Shown piece by piece: positions 57,816 to 64,000 of a stretch of 64,000 bases of DNA. Below the pieces are notes generated by a model. The model saw only the letters and a list, made by a program, of their open reading frames with translations. It did not search any database and was not told the origin of the DNA. The position numbers were made by a program, and so were the translations under genes. Source of the DNA: an uncultured Anaerolineae bacterium (GTDB taxonomy: Bacteria > Chloroflexota > Anaerolineae > Anaerolineales > Villigracilaceae); the NCBI GenBank assembly GCA_937120535.1, contig CAKZJX010000136.1, positions 1 to 64,000 on the forward strand, in the 5' to 3' direction. The stretch's first letter is position 1. Every line of letters starts with the position of its first letter.

Positions 57816-57821
57816 TATAAT
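57816..57821 (+). promoter_or_regulatory. -10 box for leaderless recG transcript
   Basis: TATAAT, 6 nt before ATG 57828. Confidence 0.5.
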
Positions 57822-57827
57822 ACCCTC

Positions 57828-60362
57828 ATGCTTTCTTCGATCGAAAAACTGCGTCGCTTCTTCAGTCTTGAACGTCAAAAAGGGTTCGACAACACAGCCG
57901 TTATCGGCGGATTGGTGAGAATGCTGGACTTTTGGGAGAGCGAAGCGCGTGCCGAAGGCGTGGACGAGGCGATCATCCAAGCCGTTATCCAGCGCTTGCG
58001 CAACTACGAGAGCCTTACTCCCCAGGGCCGTGCCGATGCCCTCAAAGGACTATGGAAGCGCATTAGTGAAACCTATCCCGAAGCCAGCAAAAAACCCACA
58101 GAGAAAGCCCGTCCTGCCTCTCGCTCCCAGCCGACTGCGCCTCCGGAACCGACGCCATCGCCTGCGCTGATCGGCGAAGCCTCCGAACCGCTCCCAACCT
58201 GGCTACAGCCCGAATCGCCGCCTGCCGAAACTTCGTCGCCGGCCCCGGCGGTTATTGAGTCAGCTCCAGCTCCGCTGGCCCAGCCTGCTGAACCGGCCCC
58301 GGCCCGGCCGGCGGCCCTGGATGCGCCGCTCACCGTCATCCAAGGGGTTGGCCCCAAACAGGCGCGCATGTTGGCTCAACTCGGCCTGCACAGCCTAGGC
58401 GATCTGCTCTACTACTTCCCGCGCCGCTACGAAGATTACACCCAAATGAAGCCGATCAAAAACCTATGGGTCAACGAACAAGTCACTGTGATCGGCACCG
58501 TGCAATCCGTAGAGGGCCGTTTGATTCGAGATGGTAAGCTCCACCTGGTTGAAGCCATTCTCAACGATGGCACCGGTGCCTTGCGGTTGGTGTGGTTCAA
58601 CCAGCCTTGGATGATCAACCGCGTCAAGGTCGGCGATCATGTCTCGGCCTCGGGCAAGCTAGACCAATATCTGGGCCGGCTGGTGATGAACAACCCTGAG
58701 CTCGAACCGCTGGAGATCGAGCATCTGCATACCAACCGTATCGTGCCCATCTACCCGTTGACCGCCAACCTACGGCAGAAGTGGTTACGCCGCATCATGA
58801 ACCAAGTAGTCCCCTACTGGGCCCCGCGGGTTCCCGATCCGCTGCCGGCCTGGGTTCGCCATTCGGCTGGCTTGATAGCGCTCGGCGAGGCGCTCAAGCA
58901 GATTCACTTCCCCGACTCCCAAATCCACCTCAAGCGGGCGCGAGAGCGCTTGGCCTTCGACGAAATCTTCCTGCTCCAGCTAGGCGTGCTCCGACAGAAG
59001 CAAGACTGGCAATCGGCCACAGCCTGCGTCTTCCACGTCCCCGACGCCTGGCTGGAGGCGCGCCGCCAGACCCTGCCCTTTTCGCTGACCAGCGCCCAAC
59101 AGCGCGCCCTGGTTCAGATCCGGCGCGACCTGGCCTCAGGACGGCCGATGAACCGTCTGTTGCAAGGAGATGTCGGCTCCGGGAAGACGGTGATCGCTGC
59201 CCTGGCGGCGGCCATCGTCGTCCAGGGAGGCAAGCAGGTTGCCATCATGGCGCCCACTTCCATCTTGGCCGAACAGCACTTTCGCACCTTTTCCAACCTG
59301 TTGCCCGACCTCTCCATCCGCCTGCTGATCGGTGATACCCCTGAAGCTGAGAAGGCTGAAATCCGCGCCGGCCTGGCTGCCGGGACCATCTCCATCGTGG
59401 TCGGCACCCATGCCTTGATCGAAGAAACCGTGACCTTTGCCGACTTGCAACTAGCGATCATTGACGAACAACATCGCTTTGGAGTGGAACAGCGCGCAGC
59501 GCTGCGCCGCAAGGGGACCACTCCCCACCTGCTGGTGGTGACCGCCACACCCATCCCGCGCTCGCTGGCGCTTACCCTATACGGCGACCTCGACCTGACG
59601 GTGATGGACGAACTGCCGGCCGGCCGCCGTCCTGTTCAGACTTACGTGTTGCGCCCCCAAGAGCGCGAGCGGGCCTACCTTCTGATCCGATCCCAAATCG
59701 AACAAGGCTACCAGGCGTTCATCATCTACCCGCTCATTGAAGAGAGCGAAAAATTGGACAACCTGAAAGCCGCCGTGGATGATTATGAGCGTCTATCCAC
59801 CGAAATTTTCCCTGATCTACGCCTGGGTCTGCTGCATGGTCGCATGCGTCCTGATGAGAAAGAGCGTGTGATGGCCGACTTTCGTGATGGTCGCTATCCC
59901 ATCCTGGTTTCGACCACCGTGGTGGAGGTCGGCGTAGATGTGCCAAACGCCACCGTGATGCTGATCGAAGGGGCCAACCGTTTTGGCTTGGCCCAGCTTC
60001 ACCAGTTGCGCGGGCGCGTTGGACGCGGCGGAGCGCAATCCTACTGTCTGCTGATCCCCGAGCGATCCGATGAGGTCGAGAACGAGCGCCTACAAGCCAT
60101 GGCCGAAACCAATGACGGCTTCGTGCTGGCCGAACGCGATCTGCAACAGCGCGGCCCCGGCGAATTCCTCGGCACCCGACAGGCCGGCTTCACTACCCAG
60201 CTCAAGATGGCCAATCTCACCGATCTGACTTTAATCGAGCAGGCGCGCGCTCACGCTCAACGGGTCTTTGAGCAAGACCCATACCTTGAACATCCTGACC
60301 ATAGCTTCTTAACCGAAGCCCTCGATCGTTTCTGGGGAGCCGGCCGAGGCGATATCAGTTAG
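57828..60362 (+). CDS. recG: ATP-dependent DNA helicase RecG
   Basis: RLLQGDVGSGKTVIAALAAA, IIDEQHRFGVEQR, VVEVGVDVPNATVMLIEGANRFGLAQLHQLRGRVGRG; N-terminal extension. Confidence 0.96.
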   Translation: MLSSIEKLRRFFSLERQKGFDNTAVIGGLVRMLDFWESEARAEGVDEAIIQAVIQRLRNYESLTPQGRADALKGLWKRISETYPEASKKPTEKARPASRSQPTAPPEPTPSPALIGEASEPLPTWLQPESPPAETSSPAPAVIESAPAPLAQPAEPAPARPAALDAPLTVIQGVGPKQARMLAQLGLHSLGDLLYYFPRRYEDYTQMKPIKNLWVNEQVTVIGTVQSVEGRLIRDGKLHLVEAILNDGTGALRLVWFNQPWMINRVKVGDHVSASGKLDQYLGRLVMNNPELEPLEIEHLHTNRIVPIYPLTANLRQKWLRRIMNQVVPYWAPRVPDPLPAWVRHSAGLIALGEALKQIHFPDSQIHLKRARERLAFDEIFLLQLGVLRQKQDWQSATACVFHVPDAWLEARRQTLPFSLTSAQQRALVQIRRDLASGRPMNRLLQGDVGSGKTVIAALAAAIVVQGGKQVAIMAPTSILAEQHFRTFSNLLPDLSIRLLIGDTPEAEKAEIRAGLAAGTISIVVGTHALIEETVTFADLQLAIIDEQHRFGVEQRAALRRKGTTPHLLVVTATPIPRSLALTLYGDLDLTVMDELPAGRRPVQTYVLRPQERERAYLLIRSQIEQGYQAFIIYPLIEESEKLDNLKAAVDDYERLSTEIFPDLRLGLLHGRMRPDEKERVMADFRDGRYPILVSTTVVEVGVDVPNATVMLIEGANRFGLAQLHQLRGRVGRGGAQSYCLLIPERSDEVENERLQAMAETNDGFVLAERDLQQRGPGEFLGTRQAGFTTQLKMANLTDLTLIEQARAHAQRVFEQDPYLEHPDHSFLTEALDRFWGAGRGDIS

Positions 60363-60378
60363 GAGAACACCCTGTCCT

Positions 60379-60894
60379 ATGGTAAAAGCCCTTTTCCCTG
60401 GCACCTTCGACCCGATCCATTATGGCCATATTGACATTGCCCATCGTGCAGCGCGTCTCTTCGATGAAGTGATCATGGCTGTATACGACAAGCCGCTCAA
60501 GTCGCTGCTCTTTTCGCCTGAGGAGCGTTTGGCGCTGGTCTCGCAGGTGTTTGCCGATCACCCAAAGATTACTGTGGTCGGCTATTCGGGCCTGACGGTG
60601 GAATTCTGTCGCGCCATCGGCGCCCAGGTGATCGTGCGTGGTTTGCGCGTCTTCTCAGACTTTGAGTTTGAGTTTCGTATGGCTTTGGCCAACCAACGCT
60701 TGGCGCCAGATATTGAGACGGTGGCCTTGATCACCGCCGAAGAGCATACCTTCCTTTCCTCTAGCACGGTGAAAGAGATCGCCATGCTGAACGGCGATGT
60801 TTCGTCTATGGTGCCACCATTTGTTGCCGAGACGTTGAAACGGAAGATCAGCCAGACCCGCCAACAACCGATGCCCAACGCATTGCGCGATTGA
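60379..60894 (+). CDS. coaD: Phosphopantetheine adenylyltransferase
   Basis: ALFPGTFDPIHYGHIDIAHRAARLFDEVIMAVYDKP, TAEEHTFLSSSTVKEIAMLNGDVSSMVPPFV. Confidence 0.95.
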   Translation: MVKALFPGTFDPIHYGHIDIAHRAARLFDEVIMAVYDKPLKSLLFSPEERLALVSQVFADHPKITVVGYSGLTVEFCRAIGAQVIVRGLRVFSDFEFEFRMALANQRLAPDIETVALITAEEHTFLSSSTVKEIAMLNGDVSSMVPPFVAETLKRKISQTRQQPMPNALRD

Positions 60895-60952
60895 CGCACG
60901 ATGGTCTGAAAAACGCGATAGAATACAACCAATCGGCTGGACGGAGGCGACG

Positions 60953-61423
60953 ATGGACATTCTACACTTGATCGATCGGCTAGAAGAGCTGTTTAACGAG
61001 AGCCGTGCGGTTCCGCTGACGCGTAACGTCCTGGTGGACGAGGATAAGATGCTGGATATTATTGACCAAATGCGTATCACTATTCCTGAGGAGGTCAAGA
61101 AAGCTCAGCAGCTCCTGGCGCAGCGCGACCGCATTTTGGCTCAAGCGCAAGAAGAAGCCAACCGTACGGTGGAGATCGCCCGCCAAAGGGCCAACGATCT
61201 GATCGAGCGTGATGCCATCGTGTTGGAAGCGAAGCACCGTGCCGAGCAGATCATCCAACAGGCTCATGCCGATGCGGAGGCAATTCGGCACGAGGCCGAT
61301 GAGTATGTCTTGGGAGTGTTGCAACGCTTGCGGGAAGAATTGGAGCGATTGTTGGTCCAGGTGCGCAACGGTATCCGCACGCTGGAGGACGAGCGCTCAC
61401 GCCGTGCTTCTCCCCCCTTGTGA
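60953..61423 (+). CDS. Coiled-coil protein (ATP synthase subunit b/DivIVA-like)
   Basis: 156 aa, heptad-rich EEVKKAQQLLAQRDRILAQAQEEANRTVEIARQRANDLIERDAIVLEAKHRAEQIIQQAHADAEAIRHEADEYV; SD ACGGAGG. Confidence 0.7.
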   Translation: MDILHLIDRLEELFNESRAVPLTRNVLVDEDKMLDIIDQMRITIPEEVKKAQQLLAQRDRILAQAQEEANRTVEIARQRANDLIERDAIVLEAKHRAEQIIQQAHADAEAIRHEADEYVLGVLQRLREELERLLVQVRNGIRTLEDERSRRASPPL

Positions 61424-61541
61424 TCCGTTTGACCTGACGGTGGGCCGCTGCGCTCTGGGGCTTATAGACTGGGTATAGGGCAGCGTCGTCGAGATGGGTT
61501 CGGCCACAACCCAGAAGGGGGCGAGGGGGGCCGGAGAGCGT

Positions 61542-63290
61542 CTATTTTTTTCTCCCGAATTGCTTTTCGAGCATATCCACCGAGAGATGGATCATGGTGG
61601 GCCGGCCATGAGGGCATGTGCGCGGCGATTCGCAGGCTTCGAGATCGTTGAGCAGGGCGCGTTGCTCCTCTGCCGAGAGCGTTTGCCCTGCCTTGACGGC
61701 CAGGCGTTTGCACACGCGGGCGGCTATGCGAGCTTCGATCTCGTTTTGGAGGGGTGTCTCGTCTTCTTCAAAATCTTCGACCAGGGCGCGCAGGGCCAGC
61801 TCAGGGCTAGATTGGGCAAACAGGGTGGGGATGGCACGCACTTGGAAGGTGTTGGGGCCAAACTCTTCGACCTCAAACCCAAAGCGTTTGAGGATCGGCA
61901 AGTGTTCGAGTAGGGTGCGCGCCTCGGCTGGCGCAAGATGCACCACTGCCGGCGAGAGCAGCGCTTGGGCCGGGATTTGCCGTCGGGTATATTGCTCCAT
62001 CCACTTCTCGAACAGAATCCGCTCGTGGGCGGCATGCTGGTCGATCAGGTACAACCCATCAGGGCCCTCGGCAACTAGGTAGGTTTGGCCGACTTGGCCG
62101 ATCAGGCGCAGGAGCGGCAACGACGGGGTCAGGGAGCGGGCCGGCCCGGACGGCGCTTCGCTTGGCGATGGCGTCGTGTCGCTAGGCTGGGGGCGTTTGG
62201 GCCGGCTTGCTTCGCCGGCAAGTTGCCATTCCAGCCCGATCGTTCGGGGCGAGGTGTCGCTTGGGGAGGGCCTCCACAGGCTCGGGGTCACAGAAGGAAT
62301 CGGCGAGTAGGCCAGTAGCGTGCGTCGCACAGCGCGTTGGACGAAGCGGAATACCTGGTCGGGATTGCGGAAGCGCACCTCAGCTTTCGCCGGATGGACG
62401 TTGACATCCACCTCCTCGGGGCGAATCTCGAGGAACAGCACCGCCAGCGGATAGCGTCCGACCATCAGCAGGGTGTGGTAAGCCTGGATCAGAGCGGCGG
62501 CCAAGGGTGCGTCTTGTATCCAGCGACCGTTGACGAAGAAGGTGATGTCGCGCCGATGGGAGCGGGTGACGGTGCTCGGGCTGATGTAGCCGGTCAGTCG
62601 GAGGCCGTCCTCTTCCGCCATCACTTCCATCAGCTGTTTGGCTACGTCTATGCCATATAGGGCTGCCAGGATCGCCCGACGGTCGCCGTCGCCGGCGGTT
62701 TGTAGGACGGTGGTGCGCTCATCGGTGAATTTGAAGCGCACTTGGGGGTAGGCTAGGGCATAGCGGGTGAGGAGCTGATCGATGGCCCGGCGTTCGGTGA
62801 GGTCGCTCTTCAGGAATTTCAAGCGGGCCGGCACGTTGTAGAACAGGTCATCCACTCGCACGACCGTCCCCACCGGCGCACCGATGGGTTCGAGGGAGCT
62901 TTTGATACCGCCCTCCACTCGCAGGCGGGCGCCCATCTCTTGGTCGGCGGTGCGCGAGGTGATGGTGAAGCGTGAGACAGCGGCGATGGAGGCCAGGGCT
63001 TCGCCGCGGAATCCGAGGGTGGTGATCGAGAACAAGTCCTCGGCGCAGGTCAGTTTGGAGGTGGCGTGGCGCGACACGGCCAGGTCTAGTTCCGAGGGGG
63101 GGATGCCCGTTCCGTCGTCGGCCACGTCGATCCGTTTTCGTCCGGCCGCCGCGATGTGCACGGTGATCGTGCGGGCGGAGGCGTCGAGGGCGTTCTCGAT
63201 CAGTTCTTTGACTACCGAGGCCGGCCGTTCGATCACTTCGCCAGCAGCGATTTGGGCGATCACCTCGGGGGATAGCGGTCGAATCGGCAT
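61542..63290 (-). CDS. mutL: DNA mismatch repair protein MutL
   Basis: IAAGEVIERPASVVKELIENALDA, GFRGEALASIAAVS; endonuclease motif DQHAAHERILFEKW and CPHGRP. Confidence 0.96.
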   Translation of the reverse strand: MPIRPLSPEVIAQIAAGEVIERPASVVKELIENALDASARTITVHIAAAGRKRIDVADDGTGIPPSELDLAVSRHATSKLTCAEDLFSITTLGFRGEALASIAAVSRFTITSRTADQEMGARLRVEGGIKSSLEPIGAPVGTVVRVDDLFYNVPARLKFLKSDLTERRAIDQLLTRYALAYPQVRFKFTDERTTVLQTAGDGDRRAILAALYGIDVAKQLMEVMAEEDGLRLTGYISPSTVTRSHRRDITFFVNGRWIQDAPLAAALIQAYHTLLMVGRYPLAVLFLEIRPEEVDVNVHPAKAEVRFRNPDQVFRFVQRAVRRTLLAYSPIPSVTPSLWRPSPSDTSPRTIGLEWQLAGEASRPKRPQPSDTTPSPSEAPSGPARSLTPSLPLLRLIGQVGQTYLVAEGPDGLYLIDQHAAHERILFEKWMEQYTRRQIPAQALLSPAVVHLAPAEARTLLEHLPILKRFGFEVEEFGPNTFQVRAIPTLFAQSSPELALRALVEDFEEDETPLQNEIEARIAARVCKRLAVKAGQTLSAEEQRALLNDLEACESPRTCPHGRPTMIHLSVDMLEKQFGRKK

Positions 63291-63294
63291 AGGT

Positions 63295-63306
63295 CGATTA
63301 TAATCG
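63295..63306. promoter_or_regulatory. Palindromic divergent -10 element CGATTATAATCG
   Basis: Perfect 12-bp palindrome centred in the 20-bp mutL/HAD intergenic gap; TATAAT on each strand 6 nt from the respective ATG. Confidence 0.6.
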
Positions 63307-63310
63307 TCTT

Positions 63311-63955
63311 ATGCGTTTCACAACGATTTTCTTCGATCTGGACGATACGCTTTATCCTTCGAGCACTGGCCTGTGGCAAGCGATCCAGGAGCGCATGAAT
63401 CGGTATATTCACGAGCGCCTGGGCCTCCCGCAACAGGAGGCGCCGCGCTTGCGGGAGGAGTTCTTCCGCCGATATGGCACCACGCTGCGCGGCCTGCAGG
63501 CCCAGTATCAGGTGGACGCAAACGATTTTTTGGCCTTCGTGCACGATCTTCCTCTTCAGGAGTATCTCAAGCCCGATCCGGTTCAACGCGCTGTTCTTGC
63601 TTCGCTTCCTGTCCGCAAGGTGGTCTTTACCAATGCTGATGTGCTTCACGTCCGACGGGTGTTGGCTGTTCTGAACCTAAGCGATCTGTTTGAGACCATC
63701 GTGGACATCCATGCGATTGCCCCCTACTGCAAGCCGATGCCGCAGGCGTTTCAGATCGCGATGGAGATCGCTCAGGAGGTGGACCCCGCTCGGTGCGCTA
63801 TGATTGACGATCTGCCTCACACGGTGCGCGCCGCCCGCCACGTTGGCATGTTCGGCATCCTCTATGGTCACCCCGGCCCTCATTCCGATGCTGATGCGAC
63901 GTTGCAACATTGGTTCCATCTGCTGGCCATCTTGGATGGGGTTTGCCCAGGTTGA
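63311..63955 (+). CDS. HAD-family hydrolase (pyrimidine 5'-nucleotidase-like)
   Basis: TIFFDLDDTLYPSSTGLWQAIQERMNRYI, VFTNADVLHVRRVL, CAMIDDLPHTVRAARHVGMFGIL. Confidence 0.92.
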   Translation: MRFTTIFFDLDDTLYPSSTGLWQAIQERMNRYIHERLGLPQQEAPRLREEFFRRYGTTLRGLQAQYQVDANDFLAFVHDLPLQEYLKPDPVQRAVLASLPVRKVVFTNADVLHVRRVLAVLNLSDLFETIVDIHAIAPYCKPMPQAFQIAMEIAQEVDPARCAMIDDLPHTVRAARHVGMFGILYGHPGPHSDADATLQHWFHLLAILDGVCPG

Positions 63956-64000
63956 CGATCGTTGACGAAAATTTATGTCTTTCCTACGTTTTCTGCACGG

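Overview
GC-rich (~58-60% by eye) bacterial chromosomal window, about 55 densely packed protein genes on both strands. No rRNA, tRNA, transposase or CRISPR array was recognised. Gene content (Thr/Pro-stalk secreted proteins, NBR1-Ig-like lipoproteins, DUF5671 protein, bacterial Elp3, DnaE/RecG with extra domains) points to Chloroflexota; this is inference. Recognisable blocks: P-type ATPase; groES; glutaredoxin; acyl-CoA dehydrogenase + etfBA; csp; mcm B12 subunit-meaB-prs-mutM; a chromate transporter pair; elp3-cysH; ABC exporter; hutI; TMADH-like flavoprotein; dnaE; C39 peptidase facing five tandem NBR1-Ig-like lipoproteins, then queG-rdgB; thiolase-like/DUF35 cluster; L,D-transpeptidase; recG-coaD; mutL. 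Best leads: (1) a 6S-RNA-like structured RNA at about 24190-24361 (-); (2) the five-gene lipoprotein array; (3) a doubled thiolase/DUF35 operon whose thiolase-fold proteins seem to lack the nucleophilic Cys; (4) a recurrent leaderless promoter architecture (-10 box 5-7 nt before ATG), including a palindromic -10 shared by divergent mutL and a HAD gene; (5) a TetR-type operator on the acd-etfBA promoter; (6) three loci with apparent frameshifts. All calls come from reading sequence and supplied translations; no searches were run.
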